NCBI RefSeq assembly: GCF_036417845.1
Contig: NC_089983.1
Coordinates: forward strand, 23,837,207 to 23,901,206
Reading direction: 5' to 3'
From: Apteryx mantelli
Lineage: Eukaryota > Chordata > Aves > Apterygiformes > Apterygidae
Length of the DNA stretch: 64,000 bases
A program made the position numbers and the translations under genes. Below are positions 37,801 through 51,600 of this stretch, piece after piece. The number at the start of each line of letters is the position of its first letter. Positions within the stretch are counted from its first letter, which is position 1. The notes beneath the pieces are model-generated. The model saw nothing but the letters and a program-made list of their open reading frames with translations. It was not told the DNA's origin and ran no database searches.

Positions 37801-40800
37801 GTACTGCAGAGCAGCACTGAATCTTCAAATTTGTTCTTAAATAATGTGTACCAGTACCTTTCCTCTTATGATAGCTTGTATGATTGCTCTGGCTATTGCT
37901 AATAAACACAAGGTCATCAGTTTCCTAGCAGCTGTTTACAGCACCCAGCATTATGTTAAATGTCTCTGCGGTACTCAGAAGATTGGGTCTGCTTTAAGTG
38001 ATGGCTTTATAATGCCTAGTATGATGTACCAGGAAGATAACAGGCGACTGGTAACCTGAGATCAATCTGTGTGAGGAGACTGCCTTCCTCCTCGCTCTCT
38101 CCTCCCTGTGGTGCCAGAGCTGCGACTGGAAGAGGTGCTCGGGATGCACCTCCCTTAACCTAAGTGCTTGGCGCAGTCACCCCCTTGGGCTTTGAAATGC
38201 TCTCTTGCTCTTGGCCTGAAATATCCTGGAGTTCTTCCCTTTAAGAGCATAAGATTCTGCTCATTTGTTCCAACTTCCTTTAAAGAAGGGAAGAAAACAT
38301 GAAATATAGGCTCCTGTGCCTACCCTGGCTGCCAGCTACTGCTTGTGGGAAAAATTAAATAGATTGCACTTTTATTTTTGTAATCTGAAATGACTGGTAG
38401 GCCACCCAGATATTGTAGTTGAGTTCTTCCAACTATGCTAAATTTGAAAAAAAATGAAGCAAAAAATTTGCAGCTTTGTCACCGATTGCCTTTTGGTAAC
38501 AGTTCGACAGAAGACACTATCATTGATGTGCAATTTTAAAAAGATACTATGCCCACAATTGGTTTAACTTATATTTTTCATTTAAATATGCATGGCTTAT
38601 TGCATTAATAATAAGTTAAAACATACCTTGTGAAACTATACCTTGTTCTTTCTCAGAAAGACGAAGTTTAGGTTAACACTCCTATGTATAGTCTCTGCTT
38701 ACTTTATATATACTTCTGTATACATATACAGCAGAACTATAAACCCCAGGTTGTAGTATTCAGTGGTCAGCAAGATATTTACCAGTAAAGTTGTATTTCT
38801 GTAACAGCCTGTACCATGTACTAATTTCACGGTAGAGAATGCTCATCTGTCATTTAGCTTACCATACCTCTCTAGCTCATTTTCCAAAGTCAAAATTTCT
38901 AAGTAATCATCTGTTACTTTGAATAATATAAAAATAGCATGTCATTACCATTAAGCACCAACTGCAAGGATTTAATTTTAAACCGTTTCTCCTTTCCCTG
39001 ACTGAAAAAATGGCTCTGTGATCATTTTTAACCTTTCATCAGCATAATTGCCAAATAATTAACAATGGTTGAATGATTAGAACCTGAGAGATTTGAAAAT
39101 TATTATTGAAGTATATATTTCACTGGAGCAGTGACATATAGGAATTTGTGTTTCAAGATAAAAGCAATGTGTATTCAGCAGAATTTTTCTATGCACCAGA
39201 TCTTCTGATATATGTGCTTAGGCTTAGTCACTTATACTGTCCCTGGTCCGATGTGAAGGCCCAAAGACCATCTCACTGATGACAGCTCTCAGCAAGGTGA
39301 CTTCTTTCAGAGAACTTGTGTGCTGAGTGGGGCCCAGGGTCTCTATTCTGCTTCCCCAAGGTTATTTTATAATACTTTGCATGACTTCATTTCCACCAAT
39401 ACTGGCTACTTATTCCACAGAATAAGCAGTGGAAAAAGCATAAAGACCATAAAATCCCCTTCTATTTTTGTAACAGAGGTTGAATATTTCCTTGCTTCTA
39501 TTATCTGAGCAGATTAGTCTGCTGGGCTTCTCTGCTGTTTTTCCATTCTTCTCAATGAGCTCCATGTGCTGATTTCGGCTATGCCTTTTCCACACCCTTT
39601 AGGAGCTGACAGCCATCAGTGTCTCCATCCTGTCCCACCTCTGTGAGTCATCAGGATTTACTCACTCTCCTTTGTCTCCTAACCTGGACATCCTTAGAAG
39701 CTGCACATAAATATGATGGGTTCCTGATGAGCTGCTAATCCAGGTGCCATCAACACATGCCATTCTCAGATCCCCTCTCCTGCCTTTTGTTCCAGGCATT
39801 CCTATCCATTCTCCATTCACACTAATCCCAGCATTGCTGTTACAAACCTCTGCCTAACAAGGACAGGAACATGGGAAGGAACTGCAGGTATTTATTGGTC
39901 GGGAGAGAGGAGCAAGGGCAGGGGAAAGCATGGGAGAATGAAATGTAGAGCATAAATCTGTCAGACACCAGGCTGCTCCCAAAATATATTTTTTTAAATT
40001 TTGGGGTAGTTAGTTAGTGCATACAACGCTGCGGTGACACTACTAGGTCTCCCAAATCATGGCTCTGTCTATTCATCTTTTTCAGGTCCTTCTCAAGTTC
40101 ATCCTTTTCGTACATGAGCTTGTCTTTCCAATAGTCTTTAGGTGAAGTCATGGAAAGCTCTCTGTGGCTCTTCCTCCCTGTTTAGAGTGTGTGGATGTAT
40201 CTTATATTTAATCACGTAGCATCTCCCCTTTCTATAATCTCTTCAGCTGCATCACGTGCTTTTAGTGGGGGATGTGATGCTGCAGCCACGGGCTGATGCA
40301 ACTACCCTTTGGACTGCAATTCCCTCTGGTTTCACCCAGACTTCTGAGTAGCTGCTTCTTTCCTTCCACATGCTGTCATCTATCTCTGTGACATTCATTT
40401 TCAGTCAAAGTTTATTTAATTGGTTGGTTAAGGTTTTGGGGGAAGGAGTGTGAGAGAGCTGGATTTATTTGTTTTTGGTTTTTTTTCCTATTAGTGGTTC
40501 CAAGGTACGTGCTTTGCTGAATTACCAGTAGTAGTGCCTATACAGTCCTAATGACCCTTCACTTCTGCCACTTCATTTGTGCTTGAAGCTGTTTAGATCA
40601 GGAGCACCTGGCTGGAAACAAAGGCAAAGAGGGCTGACTGCGTGCTCCCACAAAGAGCAGTAATGTGTCTATCGCTTCAGCCCTCCGCTTCCTCCTGGAG
40701 TATTTAGCACAAGGGGCTTCAGCAGGCTTTGGCACAGTTAGACACCTGCTCTGAAAATCTGCTGAGTACTGGAGTCCATTGGAGTACAGCAGCCCATTAA

Positions 40801-43800
40801 CGCTTGCTTTGAAAAATGCTGGTCTAATACTAATGCAGCAGTTGTGATCCTCTGATAGAAAATGCTCTAAATGCAAATTTTAATCAATGCTATTTCCTTA
40901 TAAATCAGTCGCTCTAGCTCCTTAATTATCAGTGCCAGTCTCTGAATTGTCATTATACTTCTGATACTGAGGTATAGATTGAAAGTGGTATCTTCCTGTG
41001 CTGCATAGGAAAGGATTTTCTCTTTGCTGCTCTGTTAGGGATCTGAGCATACAACACAAAGCTGATTAGTGTGCTTTCCTCTCCCCCCTGCACAAGGCTC
41101 CATCACTGTGGCTTTCCCATTGCAAAGCTATTTATTTTTTATTCTTCTTAAAAAATATCCTACATGATGCTTCTGCAGTATTGTCATTTATAACTGTTTT
41201 TAAGAAATGACAAAATGAAGCCAACATCAGGATTATTTTATTATGCAATTCATAAATAATGTGACCATACCTGCTGTTTCCCTTTCCTTCTGTGCTATAA
41301 CATTTTTGCAGCCTCCTGCTTCTTCATAGCAACATAAAATCTCTAGATCAATAAAAAGAAAGTGAATTTTCACTGGAATGGCTTACAGACATCTAGGCTT
41401 TCAAAAACACTGTGAAATAATTTCCCTCTCTAGTAAAATAGATGTGAAATTCTTTGGCAATGTGTGTTCTGCTTTGCTATATGCAATAGAAAAAAAAATA
41501 GGAAGTATGATTCTTACATTATATTTGTTTGGAAAATAATTGTATGCAACCTGTTTCCATTACCAATAAGCACAGCTTATTTATTCTTTTAACAATGTAA
41601 AAATAATCATATGCTTTTATTAAGTTATTTAGTTGCCTTATGACTGGATGTAACCTTGTTATATCTAACCACAATATATATAAAATCTATTATTGCTTGT
41701 GTCTATTGTTAACAAAATAATAAATGAAAATGAGAATACGATCATATTTAAAAAGTAAAATCCTCTCACTGCAACAAACTGTAAATATTTTGCACATTCT
41801 CTAAAATTTATTTTTGACTCCTTAAATGGAGAGTCATAAGAGATTTTTTGCAAAGCTTTGAGAAAAATCTTTCCTTTTGCCTTTAAACCTAAAATTAGAA
41901 ATGCAGATCATATTTTCACCAGATAGTGCAGCAAGTCCAGCCCTTCAGCAGATACTGCAGTTCATTAATGTTTTGTAATGTTTAATGCATTTTGGAGGCA
42001 TGCTCTGCCAGGGAAGACTAAAAATGTAATTAAAAAAAATGCATGGGGGTCACTGATAAAATAAAATGACTATGCAGAATAGAAAAACTTGAAAACTGTT
42101 CAAGGGTAAAAATGTTGAGTCCTAATCTGGAACAAACCCAAATACAGTGATTTATTTACAAGCTACAGCGAGAGAAAATTTTAGGCTTTGATCTGCTTTT
42201 TGTTTTGTTTTTCTGCAGATTAGCTGCTGCAAATGTTTAAAGCTGTGTATCTGTGTCCTGCTCTGTGAGAGAAGCAAAGAAATGCTGTGCATTTCGGTTA
42301 TGATCTGGGAAGTATCCAGTACACTCTGGCTCTGGGAGGTAAACCACATTTGTTAAGAATGACTTGGATCTGGCCTCTAATGTCTGCTTAAAAGAAAAGG
42401 GAAATCCAAAGATAGGTTTGTCAGTTTGAGTCCTATTTCATGCAGCTAAAAACTCTTTTGTGCTGTTCCAAAGGACTTTGGATAATCAGAAATCTGATTT
42501 TAAATCCTTTATATGGCTCAGATGTTTACATGGTATATATATGATCTGAAGTCTAGATCACAGTCCTGCCAATGGACCTATAGAAATATTTGAAATTAAT
42601 AAGGCTTCTTGTTGGTAGTATCTACCTATACAGATTTGATTATAGGATTTGCACTTCAGTACAAAATTTATAAGTATAAATCCAAGATTTTCAATTATAT
42701 AGAAGGGGTTCATTTTAGTTTGTGGTAAAAATAATAATGCAAACAAGGCCCTAATTCTGCAGGCATATTGCTCAAATAAACAACTTCATATATGTGAGTA
42801 GTCACCATAAATACAACAGAACTAATTATATCTATGAGGATAAGCAGGACTGGAAGCAGAATTATGAATAGGCTTTTTACTATTCTATCCTATCAAAAAT
42901 GGATTATTTTTTGTATTGATTTTAAAATTAAAAAGAATGAAGGAAGAAGTCACGTGTGACATCTTGGGGAATCTCTGTGCAGTTTACAAATTCTGACTGA
43001 TCTCAAAACATTTCTGTACTACTAAACATGTCAGTGTATGTGGAACCTGCCACTTGCTGCCAGAGGTGTGACATATATGTCCAAAAACCGGAATACTGGA
43101 GGGTCTAAACATTGGCTGGATCTGCTCAGGCAGAAGCCACTTGAGGAATGGCACAGCAGAAGCTCAGAAAATCCTGGCTAGTCAAATTTGTTGGACAACA
43201 GAAAAATCCTTGAAGAGAAGACTAGTGCAGTCAAGGGGTGATGGTAGGCACAAAGGACTCAGAGAGTGTACAGAGGGGAAAGCACGTATGACTTTACAGG
43301 AGCGATTTCTTTTTTAATTTGAGGTAGAGTTTGATGAATATTTCTTTCAATGAAAGTATTGGCTTGATCAGCTTTGGGGATAGGGAAGAAAATTATTTTT
43401 GCCTAAGGGAGACTTAAAAGCATGCAGCCTCTCTGCTGGGACACAAGCTTAGTATCCTTGTGCATATCAAACAGAAAGGTTCATTAGGACAATTTGCTGC
43501 AGTGCCAAGATATGGAGGACTGAAACGTTTCTTGCCAGTCCTGAAAAATCTAACCTTTTATACTTTGTTCCCCTATTTTACTCGAGGTTCTTACCATAGA
43601 GGCACTCATAAATGCAGGACAGCATGTTATAAACAAACTATTTACCATTAGGATAAAAAGGCAAATGGCAGTCTGGATCCAGTCTCTGATTATAACTAGA
43701 GGACACACACATTTTACTTATGGATAAAGTATAAAAAATAGCTGTGGTCAGTTCTGAAAAAGGATTTAGAAGAAGAATGAAAAACAATTATTTCACAAAA

Positions 43801-44532
43801 TCATGTGAATCAAGCAGAGGCCCTGCAAAATGCTTAAGCAAAAGGACCTCACAGTTCTGCATTTACTGGGTTGTTTCAAACACCTGTACACTTGAAACAT
43901 ACTTTTGATTCAGTTAAATCAAACATCTCAAAAATCTTGAAATACCAGGCTGTAAAAAAGAAGCGCTAAAAGTCAGCAATAGTATCACGTTCTTAGAAAT
44001 TAATGCATCCATTAAAGAAGCCCAGGACTTGGAAAGCCTTCGGTCCAGATGGCCATTTCATTAGGTGTAAATTCAGCTTCCTTCCCGTTCCATCTCAAAA
44101 GACACTTCTGCAAAATCTGAAAAGGAAGAGAACCACCACAGTTCTGCTGAAAGGCTGAAGTGTACACAGTTGAAAATAGCTGTTCCTTTTCTGTGCAGTC
44201 TGACAACAAACAAAGCAGCTCATGGTGGAAGGCTCTACAAAACACATGGATCAACTGGCCAGATTCCTGGGATAGGTATAGATGGACCACAGCAATAGCT
44301 GCGGGTCAGCTGCTACACACCCTGCACCAGACTAGGGAAAAGCTTCCATCCAAATCTTGCATGTATCTCTGAAACTAATAAAACTAAACATAAGAAGCGA
44401 CCAAAATCTAGCTCTTAATTCTGAAATATGAAGTAGATTTAAGCACCTTTATTACCATTACAAGAAAGACACTACTGAAGCAACAAGGTACTCACCAATA
44501 TTTGATACAGTATAAGAAATTGGATTAACAAT
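34831..44532. other. Intergenic, no gene supported
   Basis: Nearly 10 kb without a supportable gene. There is a GC-rich spot at about 35.50-35.60 kb, a (GAG)7 microsatellite at 36995-37015, a moderately GC-rich stretch around 37.15-37.32 kb and very AT-rich sequence around 41.1-41.8 kb. A small direct repeat (CTAATGTTTAG twice) occurs near 34.85 kb. Open frames are short. No RNA gene was recognised. Confidence 0.45.
36995..37015 (+). repeat. (GAG)7 microsatellite
   Basis: Seven uninterrupted GAG triplets, starting after AGAA and ending before AACTTGG. Not part of a recognisable coding frame. Confidence 0.9.
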
Positions 44533-44586
44533 TCCCATAACATCCTCATAGACAAGCTCAGGAAGTGTGGGCTAGATGAGTGGACA

Positions 44587-45567
44587 GTGAGGTGGATTGA
44601 GAACTGGCTGAATGGCAGAGCTCAGAGGGTTGTGATCAGTGGTACAGAGTCTAGTTGGAGGCCTGTAGCTAGCAGTGTCCCCCAGGGGTCAGTCCTGGGT
44701 CCAGTCTTGTTCAACTTCTTCATCAGTGACCTGGATGAAGGCACAGAGTGCACCCTCAGCAAGTTTGCTGACGATACAAAACTGGGAGGAGTGGCCGATA
44801 CACCGGAGGGCTGTGCTGCCATTCAGAGAGACCTGGACAGGCTGAAGAGGTGGGCGGAGAGGAACCTCCTGAAGTTCAACAAAGGCAAGTGCAGGGTCCT
44901 GCACCTGGGGAGGAATAACCCCATGCAACAGTACAGGTTGGGGGTTGACCTGCTGGAAAGCAGCTCTGCGGAGAAGGACCTGGGAGTGCTGGTGGTCACC
45001 AAGTTAAGCATGAGGCAGCAATGTGCCCTTGTGGCCAAGAAGGCCAATGGTATCCTGGGGTGCATCAGGAAGAGTGTTGCCAGCAGGTTGAGGGAGGTGA
45101 TTCTCCCCCTCTACTCAGCCCTGCTGAGGCCACATCTGGAGTACTGCGTCCAGTTCTGGGCTCCCCAGTACAAGAGGGATGTGGCACTACTGGAGCAAGT
45201 CCAGCGAAGGGCCACAAAGATGATTAGGGGACTGGAGCATCTCTCTTATGAGGAAAGGCTGAGAGAGCTGGGCCTGTTTAGCCTGGAGAAGAGGAGGCTG
45301 AGAGGAGATCTTATCAACGTGTACAAGTATCTGAAGGGAGGGTGTCGAGAGGATGGGACCAGTCTCTTTTCAGCGGTGCCGAGCGACAGGACGCGAGGCA
45401 ACGGGCACAAACTGAAACACAGACACTTCCATCTGAACATGAGGAAAAACTTCTTCACTGTGAGGGTGACAGAGCACTGGAACAGGTTGCCCAGAGAGGT
45501 TGTGGAGTCTCCTTTTCTGGAGATATTCAAAACACGCCTGGACGCAATCCTGTGCAACGTGCTCTAG
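44587..45567 (+). pseudogene. CR1 ORF2 C-terminal fragment, open frame
   Basis: A frame of about 326 codons with no stop, ending at the same TAG as the 23.3 kb copy. Motif B ([20 protein letters not shown]) and motif C with FADD are present. The motif A segment carrying the first catalytic Asp lies 5' of the truncation and is absent, so no active reverse transcriptase could be made. About 14 residues differ from the first copy; one is GVPQGS to SVPQGS in motif B, a normally conserved Gly. The first codon taken is GTG; the element frame is open back to its truncation point. No promoter is expected. Confidence 0.88.
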
Positions 45568-45631
45568 GTGACCCTGCTTGAGCAGGGGGGTTGGACTAGA
45601 TGATCTCCAGAGGTCCCTTCCAACCTCAGAG

Positions 45632-45658
45632 ATTCTGTGATTCTGTGATTCTGTGATT
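45632..45658 (+). repeat. CR1 octamer tail (ATTCTGTG)3
   Basis: Three perfect ATTCTGTG units plus ATT close the second CR1 copy. CR1 elements end in short octamer microsatellites instead of poly(A), so this marks the true 3' end. Confidence 0.9.
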
Positions 45659-48600
45659 ATATTCAATCAGAATGACAAAATTTTAATTTCTTACCTAATG
45701 TAAGTACAGAAATATTTTCTCCCACTGCCATGCCCTAAAAGTGGAGTTGCATGCATATAGTTGAGCTGCCTCTGACTGTGCTCCCTGAGATTCCCTCGCT
45801 TTTGTTTGTGTACATATAATAAGTTTCTTCATGGTTTCTGATACTGAAAGTAATATAACAGGGAATCTTAATTTTGTAGTACATTGGGGCTTCAACCTAC
45901 TCACTGACTCATGGGAAGAATATGAGGATTTTTAATGATCTGTTCTTTAGAAAGGATCACTTGCTGAAGTAAAATTTGCTATGAGTCTGTAAGGGAAGTC
46001 TTTTGTAAATTTGTTACGTTTTACAAGTTTTGTAAAATTTTGTTGCATACAGTAACTCACTGCAAGATTACATTCTTTACAATATTTCTTATTATGGAAA
46101 TTTAAAAGTATTACCTTATTAAGTAAAAATTGTTGCATGATTTCATTCATCTCTGCCCTATTTTTCACATCTCAGTATGAGCTGTTCTGAAATTATGTTC
46201 ATGTACTGGAAGACAAAGTGCCAAGTACCTAATTTAGTACTCAACAGTACATCCAGATTTCAGCTGTTGTATAACACCAAATACTGTAACGATGAAAAGC
46301 TCAAGAAATCCTTCCCTTGGACCAGAATATTATTAGCACTTTGTATTAGACGGTAGTCTTCATATTCCATTTGAATAGTACCTTATTCTCAAGGTGGCCC
46401 TACTGAATTCAGTGGTATATCTGAAATGTGCATGACTCCTGTGAAAAAGGTCAGTGCTGCAGTCTGATTCCCCATGATTTCTGATGTATGCCATGCAGAA
46501 AACTGATATAGCAAGAAGTTTACAAGCTGCTTGGGAACTAAGCAAAGTAAAAACAAAACGAGGACCAATGAATGGGATTTTAAAACACCTCTGTGAATTA
46601 GAAACAAGGCCCACGATTGGGCTCCTAGGGCTTTTGGATGTGTTCAAAAATCCTATTCATTCTGCCTAAAAATGGATTTTCAGAAATATTTTAAAGTTAA
46701 GGAACAACACAATTATATTTGTGACTACTCTTTCACATTAAAGTGAAGGTTGTACAAAACAGTTTTGATAAAGCAATGAAAAATTACTTCCCTGCATTCC
46801 AAAACATTCTACGTCTCAGTTATGATTATAGATGTAATTCCTTTATTTGGTAATACAATTATTTCTTTAGTCATGAAATTCTATCTTTCTCAAAGAGGAT
46901 TTCTGGCATGCAGGGTGAACACTGACTACTGAGTAATTGAATGATGACTAATATTGAATCTCTTTAAAATAAGGTACTCCTCTACTCCAAAAGCTATATT
47001 TTAAGGCTCCTGAATGCTTAAACATGACAAACTATAAAGTCTGCAAGCTTTAAGAACATCCATAGACTAGTAGACACAGTGATGAATTTTGACCAGATCA
47101 GCCACTCACTCCTAAATATGCCTTTTCTCCAAGACTCAGGAGCTCTGGCTTATTGCCTCTAAAAATAGCTCATATTTCTTATCCACTTTCTATTCACTGC
47201 AGCTATCAGTGACTGTGATTAGTGTTAGTATACACCATGGAAGGCAGTCGCTGTTTGTAAAGTTAAAAACCCAAGCCAGAAGAAGAGGAATCTATATAGA
47301 GAATGTACTCAAAATCCATAACTGAGAAGCTCTTGTTAACATAGAAAGAATTGCTATTTAGACACTACAGAAACAGATGTTATTGAGAATCTCCTTTCAA
47401 TTTATCCTCTTTCCAAGTGCTTTCTATTCCGACTCCCAGAAACAAAGTACAGAAATTTTTCTCAAGAACATATTCATTAACTTCATGTGAATACAAGTAT
47501 CCTGGCTTCTGGCCACTGGTACAGCTACCCTATATTGTGTATCTTGGTCAAAAAAATTAGTGATATTTCTCAGTTCATATACTAGTAATTTTCAAATCTG
47601 TGAACCTGTAAGAATTTTCCCTCAAAGGTACAGATTCCTTTAGAAATGTTCCCTATGAAAATGAGGTATAACACATAAAAATTTGCTCTTCTTCATCATT
47701 TTTCAAGCACTTTATACATTGTCCTCAGATGGCCCACCCATTTCACCTCCCCTACAGTTCCATAAACCACAAGTTGAAAAATACAAATATAGACGATGAC
47801 GCTATCCTCTCTCTGCTCCGCATTGAAAGCATGAAGGCACAGCAATCTGGGTGTTCTGCATAGCAGAACAGTCTTGAAAAGGGCTTCAAAAAAGAGCAGG
47901 AACTGACTGTAAAACGTATACCTTGAGGTTTCAACACATGAAAATAAAACATTCAGAAAACCAAGCAAATTGTGTGGTGCCTTTGTATGTCTGACTTAGG
48001 CTGTAGTCCTACTCAACTTATTTCAGAGCAGAGATTTTCATCTCATATCATTCTAACAGAGAGAACAGGGATCTTAGATCCGTCTCCTACACCCCAAGCA
48101 ACTATTCTAATCAACAGTATAGCTAGATTTCAACACCCAAAAATTCTTCTCAATGGGAGGTTTTTTTACAGAAAACTGAATCAGAAAAAAATACTTCAGT
48201 TTTGATTGAAAAATTGCACTTCACAAAAATGAAATTTATGGCAAAATATTTTAACCAACTTTAACTGGATTATCTCCTTGTAAGAATTGCACTAGAATCT
48301 ACAATAGCCCAATATGAGGAAGGCACAGAGAAAGTATAAAGCCCTTTTTGTCTTCCCCTTTACTAAGATCACATCCCACAACAGCTATAGTATGGCACAC
48401 CTATTTCTTGATCTCTGACTTATGTCACCATCTGACCACCTTTAGCCTACTAACATTTTCTTATACCTACTAATCATCCATTTTGAAGCTGGAAATTAAA
48501 TATAAAACTGATGTAAGCAAAAATGGTGGTGGTACTAGATATAGTTTTTTCAACAAGCTAATGCTAATAAACCCCATGGCCAAAGAGCGAGCAAGTTGCA

Positions 48601-51600
48601 GAAGTCAGTAAGTAATCAAGGCTCATTAGAAAAATCTCTATTATTCCTTTTTGTGGTCCAAGCAGAGGAAAGCCGTGTGGAGCAGTAAATATGGTTTCAA
48701 CTGAACATAAGGTACTTTGTATAGAAGTAATTCAAAAGTGCACTGATAATCAGCACTCTTTCTTCTATTTCTGCAGCTAGCACTTTGGAGGCACGTGCTT
48801 TTTCGTAGCTGTTATGCCTCACATGGTAACTCGCATGGTGAGTCCGGTTGTTCCTTTGTCCAGTGAGCATGGCAGCAGTGATCTGGAAGAGGCTGAGCCA
48901 GCTGGCGACAGAGGCGGTGGGGGGCAAGCCACCAAACCTGCTCAGTGGTATGGCGCATGCGGCTAGCGTGACGGATGCTCTCACCTCCTGCGCCTGCAGC
49001 CACAGGCCGGGCGTGAGACATCCCCAGCCCCGTCCTGTCGCCCTGCACCTTCTGGTTAAAGCTATGGAGGCTGCACCAAGATCCACCCTAATTGCTCCTG
49101 GGGAGTGACCCAGGCCAGACCCAGCAGACCGGATCGGGTGCTACCTGCATGGTGTGTCTCCCCGCAGCGTCACAGGAGCTCGGGGCCCACTGCCAGCCAA
49201 AAACTACTCCTCCTTCCCAAGCGGAAAGAAATTTGTGGGGAAACCATGTTTGCATTTAAGAAACCTGGGCAGCAAGAAACATTTTCTGGTTCCTTCATTT
49301 TGTGCTTGACTTCGAGGCTGTCCCCAAGAAAGGAGGGATAATGTCTTCGGCAAAGACACTGACCACAGATAGCTTTGTTTCCCATGAAACATTTCTGACA
49401 TCTCTCACGTATCTATCTAATAGCAATGCAGCTTTTAGGCATTTATTTTTTTCCAAGAAAGCCCTGATCTCCTAAGTAGGAAGGAAAGTACAAATTATAA
49501 AGATTGCATTTTATAGAAAATAAAAAGTAATTAAACAAAACAATAAAAGTCACTGAAGAGTTTGCTGCAGATCATACAATCTGACAGCCTCTAGTACTTG
49601 GAAGGGTATAATGAAATCAGGGTGTGCTTTATTGTTTCTGCCTCAGCACTAAGAAGCATGTGAAAAATACACAGAAAACCTGTTTCTTCAGAATCTTGCA
49701 AAGATTCATACTGATGTCTTTCACTATAGGCATAAGTCACTCATGCAAAGACCTTTGTAAAACAAAGGCTTTCCCTATTTTTGTATTTTAAACGATGGAC
49801 TTCAAAATTATTGTCAACATGAGATAGCTATTTAAAAGACTGGCTTTATACACTTATTTCATAAGTATGGCTATAAAAAAATACAGATCCTTCAATACCT
49901 GCTACCTGCGTAGTGTGCCCGACTTTCAGCTTGTGCTAATCAGTACCTGGAATCTCATGGGTTTGTGCTTTTGGGGACACTAGTTTCTAGTTCCATTAAG
50001 AGCACGATTTAAGGCTATGTTGTTAATTGTTTCAGAAGAGTCAAGCTCTCCTCTTTTCAGGATTATAAAACTGTTATTTGTGTTCAAAAGAACGTTTCAC
50101 ATTTTTTTACTAAGATAATAGCAGGTAAATGTGGCTAACTTCAGAGCTCAGTGAATGGTAGGTAACCTTCTGAACACTAGTGGATCTTTTGTTTGTTTCT
50201 GCCACTTTTCTGAATGTGTACTGAATGCTTATATTTTTCTATCACTTCCACTTCCCAAACCTTCTAACACTGTTTATCAACATAGAAGGGACTTTTCACA
50301 CTGTTTTGCCAACATGAATCTGGCTGTACGACAAAGATGTAAGGTGTTAAAGTACTAGATGTCTCTGCTGGTTACCATGAATATGATGATACCATCATTG
50401 TTACGATTATAAAGCTCCACATACAAAACATTCTCCAGTTTTTATTTACGATTCATCATTGCCAGCCTACACTAATCCTACTGCATACAGATATTTGCTG
50501 GATTTACGATATACAATTTATGAATTGCAATGGTCTGCAAACTATAGCTGTAGCCACTTATGCCGGATAGTACTAGCTTACACTAACATACCTGTTTACA
50601 TTAATTTCTGTGCTGCAGGTAAAAGCAATTGCTATCTATCTGTTGCCTCGAGATGCGGAAGCAAACAAGAAGCAAGGGAGCAGAACAAATCATTCCAGGT
50701 GGAGGGTTTCCAGCCCACCCAGCGCAGGACGGTGCCCAACGGTGGCTCCCAGTGCCCACGGCAAGTGGAGGCAGAGCCAAGCTACGGGCGTGAGCCTCTG
50801 CTGCACCTGGGGGCCCCTGGAAAGTAGCATGGGGGACCAGTGTCACTGCAAAGAGATGCTGATCACTAAAAGTGCATGGGGGGTTGGTTCAGTTTTCTTC
50901 GAAGGCTGATTTTTCTGAAAGAGCAACAACAAGAGTTGGAAGCAGCAACTCCGTTGTGGGAGCGCTGCTGTGTCTGTAACAAAGGCTCTGTTGTGCTCAC
51001 ATGCCACAGCCTCCAAAGCTCAGGATGTTTGCAGCCTATTTACTCCTATTCATACTGGAGTAAATCTGGCATGGCTGCTGGAACATAGATTAAGGCCAGT
51101 TTTAATCAAATGGATCCTTGATAAAAAAATATACTTTTTTTTTTTTATGGTGGCATGTATGGCAAAGGCAATTAACTACGACTCTGAACTTTCAGTATGA
51201 CCTTAATCAACATTGTTCTCCTCAGATTCCCTCCTGGCAAATCACTCGACAGCGGATGCACGGAAGAGTCAGAAAGCTTGTTACAACCTCTTGATATTCA
51301 AACTAGCACAGCTCCAGCCACAGTGCAAATCAGAGCAACTATCTGGGTCGCTCCATCTTAGAGCGCTGAAAGCCCCCCAAAGCCTTCTGCACAAGTTCAA
51401 AATGAGGAGAACAGAGGCACACTCGGCCCTGGGCGGGGGTACACCAAGACAAGGGGCAGCACTTGCGAGCTGGGAGACGGCTGCCTTGCCTGAGCTGAGA
51501 GCAGCTCCACGGGAGGAGCAGTCTCCTTCAGCCCTGGGAAGAGACTCCATTTGTATCGCGCGGTGACCAGGAAAGCAGAGAAAGAGAAGCTGGGCCTATG

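Larger units (their letters stand above)
44533..45658 (+). mobile_element. Young CR1 LINE, second copy, 5'-truncated
   Basis: It starts abruptly at TCCCATAACATCC, equivalent to about 23698 in the other copy, so it is about 400 bp shorter at the 5' end. It then follows that copy at about 97% identity through the end of ORF2, the 3' UTR hairpin (45573-45586) and the CCTTCCAACCTC block. It terminates in three clean ATTCTGTG octamers plus ATT (45632-45658), the classic CR1 tail, better preserved than in the first copy. Same orientation as the other CR1s and as both host genes. No target-site duplication is evident. Confidence 0.95.
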
